From the NCBI GenBank assembly GCA_963696025.1, contig CAVOII010000004.1, positions 868,001 through 932,000 of the forward strand: 64,000 nucleotides of DNA, written 5' to 3'. Positions 1-9,944 of the stretch are shown here, piece after piece. A model generated the notes under the pieces. It ran no database searches. It saw only the letters and a list, made by a program, of their open reading frames with translations, and was not told the DNA's origin. A program made the translations under genes and the position numbers. The stretch is from JABCYV01 sp963696025. Lineage in GTDB: Bacteria; Acidobacteriota; Terriglobia; Terriglobales; Acidobacteriaceae. Each line of letters starts with the position of its first letter. The first letter of the stretch is position 1.

Positions 1-349
1 GGGGTGTTAATCGCGACTCCGCACACATCGTTATTTCCTGCCTTGGGTCGCTTGCGCGAGGAGGGGAGTGGGTATCGCTGGGTGCCGGTGGTATTTACCG
101 ATCAATGGGACGACAAATAGTAGCTGGGCGGGCAAGCCAGCAGGTCAAGTTGGGACCCTTGGCAATTGGTGGATGCGCGGCCACTGGCAGTTACTTTGCC
201 GCCCGATTTGGCAGCGTAGTAACTGGCTTTACGACCGGGTCACAGTTCCTCTCGACTTGCCCGCGCTCATCAATGCCCTAGGACCCAACGACCGCATCCG
301 TTTTGTGAGCGTCAAATTCGTACGCATCATCGGCGAACGGTCAAGATAG
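1..349 (+). pseudogene. possible C-terminal remnant of a biotin-dependent carboxyltransferase (KipA/PxpC-like)
   Basis: No intact gene is visible. The last roughly 30 codons before the stop at 349 read like the end of allophanate-hydrolase subunit 2/KipA proteins: an 'LPALINALGPNDRIRFVSV' stretch resembles the usual 'DLPxLxQLxPGDxVRFxxV' tail. Upstream the reading is open in three frames in turn without joining into one protein, so frameshifts or a rearrangement are likely, and the window edge cuts the rest. The match is short and made by eye, so this is a weak call. Confidence 0.25.
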
Positions 350-357
350 GAGAATTT

Positions 358-1254
358 ATGGAGCTGGTTGTGAGAAGTATTGTTTTTTCAGTGGTGATCA
401 GTCTCTTATTTCTATTTTCGTCTCCATCTGCATTTGCGGGTGGTCAACACAGTTTTTCAATCAAGGTGTTCACCTCCCCCGACGATCAGTTTTGGAATAA
501 CTCCGTCATTATCGAGGGAACACATGAAGTGATGTTGATCGATGCGCAGTTAACAAAAACCAATGCTGAAAGGGTCTTACACGAAATCAAAGAGACTAAA
601 AAGCCACTGTCTATTATCTACATTACCCATGAGCACGCCGATCATTTTCTTGGCCTCGAGGTGTTCAAGGAGGCATATCCGAGAGTGAGGATTATTGCGA
701 ATTCTGCGGTCGTGGACCGAATCAACAAGGTCTATCAAGAGAAAATAGATAAATGGAAAACGATCTTGGGCGCAGCTGCAACCTCACACGTTGTTGCTAT
801 CGAAAAATTCGACGGCAACTTTATTACATTTGAGAGCTCACACATAGAGGTCCTTAGAAACATCCAAGGCGACACCGACGAAAACACGATGCTTTGGATT
901 CCTGGACAGAGAATCCTCATTGCTGGCGATGTCTTGTTCAATAACATGCATGTTTACACCGCAGAAACGGACAGCAAGGCTAGAGGGAAATGGTTGAACT
1001 CATTAAACGAAATCAGAAAATTAACACCTTCGATTGTGGTCCCTGGACACAGCAAGATCGGCGCTCCCCTTGACGCGAGTACCGCCGTGGATTTTACGGA
1101 AAACTATTTATTGGCTTTTGAAGAAGAACTCAAAAAAGCCAAGGATCCGGATGGCCTTATTAATGCCATGAAGGAACGATTCCCATCCGCCGACTTCATC
1201 TTGGCGCTCGAACGGGGCGCGAAGGCGAATGATAAACCCTCACAAACAAACTGA
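358..1254 (+). CDS. secreted metallo-beta-lactamase-fold hydrolase
   Basis: A 298-residue protein beginning with a clear signal peptide (hydrophobic stretch at residues 8-27 ending in AFA). The metal-binding motif HEHADH is near residue 90, followed by a GD dipeptide (IAGDVLF) near residue 192 and a PGHS motif near residue 229, the usual order of metal ligands in MBL-fold hydrolases. The family includes thioesterases, lactonases, quinoprotein relatives and beta-lactamases; the substrate cannot be told from sequence. A GGAG-like ribosome site lies just before the ATG. It stands alone and its lower GC and AT-rich codons (many AAA, ATT) differ from the neighbouring dehydrogenase, which hints at separate ancestry. 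Confidence 0.85.
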   Translation: MELVVRSIVFSVVISLLFLFSSPSAFAGGQHSFSIKVFTSPDDQFWNNSVIIEGTHEVMLIDAQLTKTNAERVLHEIKETKKPLSIIYITHEHADHFLGLEVFKEAYPRVRIIANSAVVDRINKVYQEKIDKWKTILGAAATSHVVAIEKFDGNFITFESSHIEVLRNIQGDTDENTMLWIPGQRILIAGDVLFNNMHVYTAETDSKARGKWLNSLNEIRKLTPSIVVPGHSKIGAPLDASTAVDFTENYLLAFEEELKKAKDPDGLINAMKERFPSADFILALERGAKANDKPSQTN

Positions 1255-1307
1255 CGATTTGGTAGACCGAGTCTTCGTCGCTGGCCGGGTCAATCACCGC
1301 CGAATGG

Positions 1308-2252
1308 ATGCCTATGAAAAAGTACAAGATCGCTGTTCTCGACGATTACCAAAATGTGGCGCTTGAAAGCGCCGATTGGGCGGTGCTCCGCGATCGAGCG
1401 GATGTCACCGTTTTTCAGGACCACCTCGCCGAGCCGGACGCCGTGATTGAGCGGTTGCTGCCTTTTGATGTCGTTTGTGTCATGCGCGAGCGCACTCCGC
1501 TGCCCCATAACGTCATTGAGCGGCTTCCCAATCTCAAGCTCATTGCCTCGACGGGATCTGTAAACGCGTCGATCGATGTCGCCGCCACGCGCGATCATGG
1601 GATCGCAGTAGTGCAGACGGGGTATAGGTCGGACCCGACGATCGAATTTACTTGGGCACTGATCTTGGCCTCCGCGCGACATATCGTGGCGGAGAGCAAC
1701 TCTGTCCGATCCGGCGGCTGGCAGCAAACAGTGGGCACGGATCTCCGCGGAAAGACCCTGGGCGTTCTGGGACTTGGGCGGATTGGATCACAGGTCGCGC
1801 GGATTGGGAGCGCTTTTGGAGTGAATCTGATTGCCTGGAGCCAGAACATGACATTCGAGACTGCCAAAGCCGCTGGCGCAATCCTAGTTTCCAAGGACCA
1901 GTTGTTCGAGCTGGCCGACATCCTGACGATCCATTTGGTGTTGAGCAGCCGTACGCGCGGCCTTGTAGGGGCCGCGGAGTTGAAGAGAATGAAGCCAACA
2001 GCCTGGTTGATCAATGCGTCGCGCGGCCCGATCGTCGAAGAGCAAGCTTTGATCAGCGTGTTGAAGAACAAGCAAATCGCCGGTGCGGCGATCGACGTAT
2101 TCGACACTGAGCCGCTGCCTCCGTCTCACCCCTTCCGGACGCTGGACAACGTACTGGCGACGCCGCACATCGGCTACGTATCGCAAGGTCTTTACAAGAC
2201 GTTCTACGACGATACCGTCTCGAATATTCGGAAGTGGCTCGACACCCATTAG
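1308..2252 (+). CDS. D-2-hydroxyacid dehydrogenase family protein
   Basis: A 314-residue NAD(P)-dependent oxidoreductase of the D-isomer-specific 2-hydroxyacid dehydrogenase family, expected to interconvert a 2-keto acid and a D-2-hydroxy acid. The nucleotide-binding motif GLGRIG is near residue 150. The substrate Arg lies in NASRGP (near residue 229), the catalytic Glu in DTEPLP and the catalytic His in TPHIGY (near residue 286). Length is normal and the reading frame intact. ATG codons at 1308 and 1314 are both possible starts; the second gives the common MKKYKIAVLDDY beginning. The physiological substrate is unknown. Confidence 0.9.
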   Translation: MPMKKYKIAVLDDYQNVALESADWAVLRDRADVTVFQDHLAEPDAVIERLLPFDVVCVMRERTPLPHNVIERLPNLKLIASTGSVNASIDVAATRDHGIAVVQTGYRSDPTIEFTWALILASARHIVAESNSVRSGGWQQTVGTDLRGKTLGVLGLGRIGSQVARIGSAFGVNLIAWSQNMTFETAKAAGAILVSKDQLFELADILTIHLVLSSRTRGLVGAAELKRMKPTAWLINASRGPIVEEQALISVLKNKQIAGAAIDVFDTEPLPPSHPFRTLDNVLATPHIGYVSQGLYKTFYDDTVSNIRKWLDTH

Positions 2253-2325
2253 GGCGTGTCATCAAACTCAAAGTCCGCGACATACATGCCCCGAGGTAAC
2301 GATGGAAAGATCGTGTGGAGGATTC

Positions 2326-3114
2326 ATGAAAACACTGATTGTTGGCGCGGGAGCATTGGGTGGAACCATAGGAGCGCGTCTCCTGGCAGTAGGCGCTTCT
2401 GTTTCACTTGCGACCCGGAATGCCAGGTCAGCAAAAGAGATCAAAGCCTCCGGCCTTCGCGTCACTGGCATCGGAGGTGATTTGTCGATCGAGGATGCAG
2501 GAGAAGTCGCTCCATTAGCTGAATATTCCGTTCCAGGGACATTCGATCTAATTGTTTTGGCCACGAAAGCGCAAGACGCGATTGATGTGGCGCCGAGCCT
2601 CGCGCGCTTACTTGCGCCCGGGGGCACTCTGCTTCCGCTCCAGAACGGGGGAGTACCACAGATGCTTGCAAGTCGGCTCGGGGACGAATGCGTGCTCGGC
2701 GGACTCTCAAACCTTGGCGCCACAATGCTGAGGCCTGGGATATATGATGTAAAACAAAAAGCCCACCGCGGCGCTCACATCTTCCCTGGTCGGACTCCGC
2801 TTGCGAGTGCTACCGAGAGAGCTTCGTCGTACGTTCTATAGAACAACTCGCGCCCTTCAGGTCGATCGATGTATTCACGCATTGTCCGGCCCGCAATCGC
2901 CCCAAGCGTGGTAACCGAGCAGTTGAGCATCATCAATGGGTACGTCGTAGACACGGCTCGGCAGTTCGGCGTTAATACGCCGGTAAATACCGCAATCGTA
3001 GAGACGGTATATGCAATTACATGCGGGCAGAGTGCTCCTACTCCCAATCATCTAGGACAAGTCCTACAAAGGAACTTATGCGACCGAAGGGTCTCATCAG
3101 CATCTAAGTACTAA
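2326..3114 (+). pseudogene. 2-dehydropantoate 2-reductase (ketopantoate reductase) pseudogene with an internal inversion
   Basis: The N-terminal Rossmann domain is well preserved from ATG 2326 (MKTLIVGAGALGG, dinucleotide-binding GxGxxG) through PLQNGG and the GGLSNLGAT stretch. The frame then loses sense and stops at 2841. The first part of the C-terminal ApbA_C domain (LNCSVTTLGAIAG, then RELFYRTYDEALSVALASG) is readable on the opposite strand between about 2936 and 2778. The last part (INGYVVDTARQFGVNTPVN) is back on the plus strand from about 2930. Re-inverting about 155 bp restores the normal domain order, apart from about 40 missing residues. The protein normally uses NADPH to make pantoate or to reduce related 2-keto acids; this copy cannot. 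Confidence 0.75.
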
Positions 3115-3217
3115 CAGAGCAATGAACAAGGAATATAGCCTCGTCTCCGGCCGGCTACGAGGCTTTCCGCACCAAAGAAATGATGGGGGGCAGTAATCCG
3201 AAGAGAGGCTTGTGCCA

Positions 3218-3700
3218 ATGACATCCCACAAATTATCAGTGCAGGTGGCAATCAATTCCTGGCGGCTCGTGGCGGAGAGAGCCAACAAAATATTTTCAAA
3301 TCTCACGGCAGACCAGTTCTTGAAAGAGGTCGCACCTGGGAAGAACCGTCTCATCTATCTATTGGGACACCTCACTGCCATTCACGATGCCATGTTCCCG
3401 ATTCTCGGTCTAGGAGAGCGACTGCACCCTGAACTCGATGCGATTTTCGTCTCCAGTCCTGACAAGGTAGGGGTAGAGGTGCCCCCAGTGGGAGAGCTGA
3501 GAAAATATTGGGACGAAGTGAACGCTAAACTACTCTCGCAATTTGCAAGTCTTTCCACGGACGAATGGTTGCAGCGCCACTACGCAATGTCCGAAGAAGA
3601 CTACACCAAAGATCCCACGCGGAACCGATTGGCCGTTTTGTTGAGTCGAACCAACCATATGTCCTACCACTTGGGGCAGATAACTCTGGCTGTCAAATAA
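3218..3700 (+). CDS. DinB-family protein
   Basis: A protein of about 160 residues with the four-helix DinB/YfiT-like layout. His residues for the metal triad are visible in the LGHL motif and the following H of TAIHDAMFP (near residues 50-58), and in HMSYHLGQ near the C-terminus (about residue 152). The family includes bacillithiol or mycothiol transferases, damage-inducible proteins and many members of unknown activity. ATG 3218 is preferred over GTG 3212 because it lies downstream of a purine-rich AAGAGAGG. The 3' end overlaps the convergent ATP-binding pseudogene by 8 bp. Confidence 0.8.
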   Translation: MTSHKLSVQVAINSWRLVAERANKIFSNLTADQFLKEVAPGKNRLIYLLGHLTAIHDAMFPILGLGERLHPELDAIFVSSPDKVGVEVPPVGELRKYWDEVNAKLLSQFASLSTDEWLQRHYAMSEEDYTKDPTRNRLAVLLSRTNHMSYHLGQITLAVK

Positions 3701-4065
3701 CGTTGCTCTTTCGCATATGAATGACGGCTCCATCTTCCTCGAAGCAAACTTCATCCACTACCGCCTTCATCACGTGGATGCCACGGCCGTGAATCGATCC
3801 GATGTTTTGTGGAGCTGTAGGGTCCGGGACACCATTAATATCAAACCCTCTCCTTTCGCCCTTTACCGCGATTGACACTTCGTTAGGTTCGCAGCAGCAG
3901 TTAACATGGAAGTGTTTTCGACGATCTTCATGATTTCCATGAATGATGGCGTTTGCCAGGGCTTCCCGCAACACGATTTTCAACGTCACTCACGCCTTCA
4001 GGAACACAGCCGCAATTCCTGAGCAAGAGCATGAGCTTGTCCACGACGCAATGCCGGCTACCTTC
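3693..4065 (-). pseudogene. RsbW-like ATP-binding (HATPase_c_2) protein, frameshifted
   Basis: The C-terminal 98 codons are open from 3989 and contain the N-box of GHKL ATPases (LREALANAIIHGN) and a G-box with IGSIHGRGIHVMK, as in anti-sigma factor kinases of the RsbW/SpoIIAB type. Residues expected just before this (VVDKLMLLLRNCGCVPEG, then VSDVE) lie in another frame between about 4062 and 3975, so a frameshift near 3975 breaks the gene. The start is lost where the truncated efflux outer membrane gene runs into this locus. No partner sigma or anti-anti-sigma gene is adjacent. Confidence 0.6.
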
Positions 4066-5525
4066 TCATAGGAGAGCTTGGCGGGGGCGAAAGCGAGCGA
4101 AGCGAACGTGTGCGCCAGTGGCTCACTCGTGCAGTCAATGTAAGAGTAACTCCAAATCTTCAAGGAGCCGTCTGGTCTAAGCTCCTTTTGTGAAGTGACC
4201 ACTTGCAAGTAGGTGTCAACGCCCCCGGCATAGCGGTTCTGAAACAGCTTGAGCGATTCCTCCGCGGCACTGGTGGCCTGCTGTTGTTGCGTCGATTCAG
4301 TGCTGAGGACGCGTAGAACCACCAGGTTATCCTCGACTTGCTGGAATGCATCGAGGACAGTTTGCCGATAGCCAGCTACAGCGGCGTCATATCCTGCGCG
4401 GGCTGATTCAGTGGTCGCCCGGCGTCGCCCAGCGTCGAAAAGGGTCTCCGACAGTTGGGGCCCCACCGCCCAAAAACGGCTCGGCCAGGTGAGCCAATTC
4501 ATAATCGAAGAGCCCTCTAGTCCCGCACTCGCCGCCAGATTGAGAGTCGGATAATAAGCGGCCTTGGCAATGCCGATTTGTTCGTTGCTAGACGCCATGC
4601 GGCGTTCCGCTGCAGCAATATCTGGACGACGCTCGAGAAGCCGCGCTGGCAGAGTGACGGGAATGGCTGGCAGCACGGGCGCCACAAGGTTCAGCGGAGA
4701 AACAGAAAGATGGAATGCCGCCGGAGGTTTTCCGATAAGAATCGCCAGAGCATGCTCGTACTGCGCGCGTTCGACGGTAATATCGGACGCCAGCACTTGG
4801 GCAGCCTTAAGCTGCGTCTGCGCTTGCGCCACGTCCGATTTCGGAACTGCCCCGCCCTCGAAGCGATTCTGTGTCAACCGATACGCCTCGGTATACGCCT
4901 TCACGGTATCGTTCAGGAGTCTCTCCTGGGCGTCGGCACTCCGAACCTCGAAATAGTCGATCGCAACTTCGGCATGGAGGCTCAAACGAGCCGTTTGCAA
5001 GTCAGCTGCGCTTGCCTGGGCCTGCTGCCTGGCGGCTGCTACACTGCGGCGAACACGCCCCCACAGGTCGACTTCATAGGACAGATCAAGAGGAAGAATG
5101 AAATCTCCGCTGCCATTGTTGACTGAGCTGGACGGAAAATAGGGTTTGTTACCGGACACGCGAATGTCGGAGATGCTGGGAGAACTTCCAATTGTCGGTG
5201 CTTGCGCGGCGCGATTGAATCGAATCGCTGCCTGGGCTTGGCGTAGATTCGCCTCGGCGATCTTCAGGTCTTGGTTGGACGAGTCCACCTGCTCTTCGAT
5301 TTCGTTTAACGTTGCGTCGCCATAGAGCTCCCACCACTTCCCGCGGATAAGGTCGTCGTCTGGTTGTGCGACCTTCCATCCGTCTCCTTCCTTCGACTCC
5401 GCTGTCTGTTCAAAGTTCGGCGTCACCGGAACCGTAGGTTTGACGTATCTGGGACCAACCATGCATCCGGACAGGAGAAAGCCAATGGCACTCACGAGAA
5501 TGACGCCATAGCGTTTCATTCTCAC
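3990..5525 (-). CDS. RND efflux outer membrane factor, NodT family, C-terminus replaced
   Basis: Outer membrane channel lipoprotein of a tripartite RND efflux pump. The signal peptide ends in lipobox LSGC (Cys near residue 21), followed by MVGPRYVKP as in NodT/OprM proteins. Two OEP repeats follow, with LSYEVDLWGRVRRS near residue 150 and LLERRPDIAAAERRM near residue 297. Homology stops at TSQKEL (near residue 450). The last 60 or so residues do not resemble the family and run into the broken ATP-binding gene, so a deletion probably removed the true end. The start overlaps the stop of the adaptor gene by 4 bp (ATGA). Probably non-functional or impaired. Confidence 0.8.
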   Translation of the reverse strand: MRMKRYGVILVSAIGFLLSGCMVGPRYVKPTVPVTPNFEQTAESKEGDGWKVAQPDDDLIRGKWWELYGDATLNEIEEQVDSSNQDLKIAEANLRQAQAAIRFNRAAQAPTIGSSPSISDIRVSGNKPYFPSSSVNNGSGDFILPLDLSYEVDLWGRVRRSVAAARQQAQASAADLQTARLSLHAEVAIDYFEVRSADAQERLLNDTVKAYTEAYRLTQNRFEGGAVPKSDVAQAQTQLKAAQVLASDITVERAQYEHALAILIGKPPAAFHLSVSPLNLVAPVLPAIPVTLPARLLERRPDIAAAERRMASSNEQIGIAKAAYYPTLNLAASAGLEGSSIMNWLTWPSRFWAVGPQLSETLFDAGRRRATTESARAGYDAAVAGYRQTVLDAFQQVEDNLVVLRVLSTESTQQQQATSAAEESLKLFQNRYAGGVDTYLQVVTSQKELRPDGSLKIWSYSYIDCTSEPLAHTFASLAFAPAKLSYEKVAGIASWTSSCSCSGIAAVFLKA

Positions 5526-6745
5526 CGCCTTCCTCCGTTAGCGTTTTTAGCGACCAGCTGTACGGCGGCTCCATTTGCGAGCGAGTCGGACGGATTCACA
5601 ATCACGGTATCGCGCGCCGATAGTCCGGAGATCACTTCGACCGTGCTGCCATAGTCCTGCCCGATTGAGATAGGAGTGAGTTCAACATGACCATTGCGAA
5701 CAACTCCTACGCGCAATCCCTCGGCGCGGAACAGCAAGGCGTTTGACGGGACGGTAACCGAGCCGGGATGGGGAGGGACGCGGAGATGCACAAACGCATA
5801 GGCGCCAGGCAGCAGGCGCCCCGTAGGATTGTCAACGTCTACCTCAACATTTAGCGTGCGTGAGGTCGCATCAATCGCATCGGCGTTGCGCACGACAGTA
5901 CCCGTCAACGTTTCGCCCGGGAGTGCATCTAGCGTTAGCTTTGCCTGTTCTCCGGTCTTCACAAATGCGGCGTAGATCTCGGGTACGGCAACATAGACGC
6001 GTAGCGTCTGAATGGCTGCCATATGAAAAAGCTCTTTTGGTCCCGAATTGTCGCCGGCCTGCACTAACGCCCCGATATCCGTATTGCGGGCTGTAACCAC
6101 ACCATCGAAAGGAGCGGTAACGCGCTCGAAGGCTTGAAGTTGCCCTAAGCGTTCGACGTTGGCTTTACTGGAATTCAGCAGAGCCTGTTTCGAGTGGAGA
6201 TCGCTGACGGCCTGGTCGGTTTCCTGGTGCGACACAGAATCGGACTCAAGCAGATGCTGCCAGCGCGCAGCAGTGATTTTCGCCAGCTCTAGATTCGCCT
6301 CAGCATTCTCCAGATCGGCCCGTGCCTGCTGCAGTTGTTGATCAAGTTCCGGGGTTTCAATCGTGGCCAGAAGTTGGCCTTTTTTTATGCGTGCGCCGAT
6401 GTCAACGTACCAGTGCTTGACGTAGCCGCTCGTCCGCGCGTAGATGGGAGTGTCATTGAACGCTGACGTACTCCCGGGCAGCGCAATCTCATCGGCGTCT
6501 GCATTCGCTTTGGGAGAGACCACGTCCGCATAAGGAATCGCCGAAGCCTGCGCGTTCTCTCGCAGTTTGGTTTCAGCCTTAACGCGCGAGTGTAGCCCGG
6601 AGACAATCGCTAAAGCAGCACACGCGGTAAGGACGGCGGTAATCGTGATTGCTCGCTTGCCGAATGCACGTCCTGGGTTGTTCGGAACTTGATCGTCCCG
6701 AGCCAGTTCCGTGGCGACTGCAGGATTTGTTTCATGTGTTGTCAT
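5522..6745 (-). CDS. RND efflux periplasmic adaptor (HlyD/MFP family)
   Basis: Periplasmic membrane-fusion protein linking an RND permease to an outer membrane channel. A membrane anchor or signal segment lies near residues 35-55 (ITAVLTACAALAIV). A lipoyl/barrel-sandwich segment follows (TSGYVKHWYVDIGARIKKG), then a coiled-coil hairpin rich in Leu, Gln and Ala (about residues 120-190), the second lipoyl half (APFDGVVTARNTDIGALV) and the beta-barrel domain. The start is uncertain; ATG 6745 (MTTHETN) is used, with other in-frame ATGs at 6778 and 6787. It is the middle gene of a minus-strand permease-adaptor-channel operon, downstream of a frameshifted permease. Confidence 0.85.
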   Translation of the reverse strand: MTTHETNPAVATELARDDQVPNNPGRAFGKRAITITAVLTACAALAIVSGLHSRVKAETKLRENAQASAIPYADVVSPKANADADEIALPGSTSAFNDTPIYARTSGYVKHWYVDIGARIKKGQLLATIETPELDQQLQQARADLENAEANLELAKITAARWQHLLESDSVSHQETDQAVSDLHSKQALLNSSKANVERLGQLQAFERVTAPFDGVVTARNTDIGALVQAGDNSGPKELFHMAAIQTLRVYVAVPEIYAAFVKTGEQAKLTLDALPGETLTGTVVRNADAIDATSRTLNVEVDVDNPTGRLLPGAYAFVHLRVPPHPGSVTVPSNALLFRAEGLRVGVVRNGHVELTPISIGQDYGSTVEVISGLSARDTVIVNPSDSLANGAAVQLVAKNANGGRR

Positions 6746-6808
6746 GGCCAGAGCCTTTCCATTCCGCGTTTGCGTCATCTTGAACACTCTTCAACAGCTC
6801 CAAATGCA

Positions 6809-9800
6809 TCATTCCGACTTGCGTCCATGAAACACAGCGAAGACAGATGGGACGAACACCAGGGTTGCTCCGGTGGCGCAAAGCAGGCCTCCGATGACCG
6901 CGCGTCCCAAAGGTGCGTTTTGCTCTCCTCCCTCGCCGAGACCTAGCGCCATCGGCACCATGCCGATCATCATGGCAAGAGCCGTCATGATGACCGGACG
7001 GAAACGGGTGGTGCCCGCTTCGATCGCGGCCTTAACTGAGTCGCCATGGATTTGTAGCCTTTCCTTCGCGAATGAAATCACGAGAATGCTATTGGCCGTC
7101 GCGACCCCGACGCACATCAGAGCGCCCATCAGGGCCGGAACGCTCAGGGTTGTATGGGTGAAAAAGAGAAAAAGAACGATGCCCGCCATGGCAGCCGGCA
7201 GAGCAGTAATAATGATGAAGGGATCGAGCCAGGACTGGAAATTCACGACGATCAACATGTAGACAAGTACAATCGCGAAACCCAATCCGATGACTAAACC
7301 GAGATACGAACTGCGCATGGTTTCCACCTGACCGCGAATCGTAATAAACGTTCCCCGTGGCAGTGATTTTCGATTGGCATCGACGATTCGTTGCACGTCC
7401 CGGCTTACCGCTCCGAGATCGCGGTCCTGAACCGCCCCGTAAATATCGACTACGCGACGGATGTTGTAATGGGAAACGATGGCCATTTCGCGTGAGCGCT
7501 GCATCGAAGCCACGTCAGCCAGAATTTCGGGATTGGCTTTGCTACCACCCGCGATGGGAATGTTCTGAACATCCTTGACCGTTTGGAGGCGATACTGCGG
7601 CGTCTGCGCGACCAGGTTGTAACTCACGCCATTGTTCCAGTTGACAAAGAACATCGGGGTCACCTGGAAGCTCCCGCTGAGAGAATTCAGAACGCTTGAA
7701 GCCACCTCCCGCTCCGTGTAGCCCGCCTGCGATGCCTTGGTTCGGTCCACGTTTATTTCAAGGGTCGGATAGTCGAGTGGCTGCTGGATATGCAAATCCG
7801 TAAGACCCGACACCTGATGCAATTCGGTCAGGATCCTCTCAGCGATTTCGTGGCTGGCCTGCACATTCGCGCCTTCGATTTCCACGTCAATGGGCGCAGG
7901 GAGCCCGAAGTTGAGGATCTGGGTCACGATGTCTGCGGGAAGAAAATAGAAACTCACACCTGGAAACTCCCGCGGCAGCTCTTCGCGCAGCTCGCGGACG
8001 TAGTCGGCCGTGGCCCTGTGATTTTCGCGGAGCGAGACGAGCACATCGACATCGTTCGCGCCAATAACTCCCGACGTCGAATGCATGGTATTCAACGGGC
8101 TGTAGGGCAATCCGATGTTGTCGAGAATGTTGTCCAGCTCTGACGGCGGAACTTTTTCGCGGATCGCGTCTTCGACCAGATCCGATAGGCGCGCAGTCTC
8201 CTCGATGCGGGAGCCTGTCTTCGCGCGAATATGGAGGATGAACTGGCCGGCATCAGACTGAGGAAAAAAGTCCTGGCCCAGCCAAGGCACCAAAAGAAAA
8301 GCACACAGGCAAATCCCTAGAAACGCTGGAATGAAGAACCGTCGGGCTTCGACACATTGCGTCAGGACAGCTCGATAAAAGTTGCGAAGCCGTTCAAAGG
8401 CTTTCTCGAATCTCTTCTGAAAACGCACGAACAGATTGCGACTATCCCCGCGACCCTCATTGAGTTTGAGCATGTACATCACCAGCGTCGGCACCAGCGT
8501 TCTGGAAAGAAGGTAGGAAGCGAGCATCGCAAAGACCACTGCCTCCGCTAGAGGAACGAAAAGATATCGTGCTACTCCGCCGAGCAGAAACAACGGCATA
8601 AAGACGATGCAAATGCAAAGTGTCGAGACGAGTGCAGGTACAGCGATCTGCTGGGCGCCATCCAGAATGGCCTGCCGAATCTCGGTCTCGTGACCTTCTT
8701 CGAGGATGCGGTTGATGTTTTCGATCTCAACCGTGGCGTCGTCCACCAGAATCCCAACTGCCAACGCTAACCCGCCCAGGGTCATGATGTTGATCGTCTC
8801 GTGTAGAAAACTGAGCACGAGAATCGAACTCGAGGATGGACAACGGGATAGAGATGGCGATGATGAGGGTGCTTCGCCAGCTGCCGATGAAGAGAAGAAT
8901 CATGACTCCTGTAAGCGCCGCGGCAATGACCGCTTCGCGAACCACGCCGCTGATCGCGCTCCTCACAAACAGGGACTGGTCGGCCAGCGGAGTAATTTTC
9001 AACTGCGGCGGCAAGGTCAGCGCGGCGCGTGGCAAAACCTTTCGAATTCCCGCCACGACATCTAGAGTCGATGCAGTTCCGGCCTTGAGAATGCTGACCA
9101 GCACACCACGGTGGCCATCTTGCCGTACCACGTTGGTTTGAAGACCAAACCCGTCGCTGACCCGCGCTACGTCCCTCAGATAGATCGTTTTTGCGCCAAC
9201 CTGCTTGATGGGAAGGTCACCAAGCTCCGTGACCGTGCGAGGTGTCACATTCACGCGAACGTCCAATTCGCTTTCGGCGATCTTTGCCGTGCCGGACGGC
9301 AAGATAAGGTTTTGCGCATTGACCGAATTCAAAACATCGTTCGGCGAGACGTTTTTGGCCTGCATCAGGTTCTGATCCATGTTGATCATGACCTGTCGTG
9401 GCTTGCCGCCGTACGGTAAAGGAATGACGGCACCTGGCACCGTAATGAGCTGAGTGCGCAAGAAGTTGAGCGAGAGATCGTTAAGCTGCTGTTCCGACAT
9501 TCCGGGTCCGGAGATGCCCAGCTGAAGGACCGGGACACTGGAAGCACTGAAGTTGATGATCTCAGGCGGCTGCGTTCCCGGAGGAAGAAACCTTAGAATG
9601 AAGCCGGAAAGTGCTACCACCTGCGAGTTCGCGCGATCCACGCTGGTGCCGGGTTGAAGATAAATCTTCACCACCGCGGTGCCGTTGTACGTCGTCGATT
9701 CGATGTGCTCGATGTCATCTACCAGGGTCGTGAGGCCCTTCTCGAAAGGGGTGGTGAGCCGGGTTTCCAGATCCTCAGGATTCAGTCCCGTGTACGTCCA

Positions 9801-9944
9801 GGCGACCGAAATGACCGGGATGTCGATATTCGGGAAGATGTCAGTGGGGGTCCGAAGAATGACGGCCGGACTCAGCAAGAGAATGAGAATTGCGAGAACG
9901 ACGAACGTATATGGACGGTTAAGAGCTAATCTGACTATCCACAT
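6809..9944 (-). pseudogene. RND efflux permease (AcrB/HAE1-like), single frameshift
   Basis: The N-terminal part (9944 to about 8820) starts MWIVRLALNRPYTF, with TM1 and the periplasmic porter region up to TM2 (SIPLSIL). The frame then shifts and continues as LVLSFLHETINIMTLGG and the remaining 660 residues in the other frame, including the GILVDDATVEIENI motif of TM4 with its conserved acidic pair. The total span of 3136 bases is one more than 1045 codons, so a single extra base near 8822 explains the break. The site is not a homopolymer. Intact, it would be a proton-driven inner membrane drug exporter. With the adjacent channel gene truncated as well, the system is probably dead, although one base error cannot be excluded. 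Confidence 0.85.

Noticed and set aside
1595..2107. Several long frames antisense or in other frames to the D-2-hydroxyacid dehydrogenase
   Set aside because: The dehydrogenase motifs are complete in one frame; the others are consequences of high GC content.
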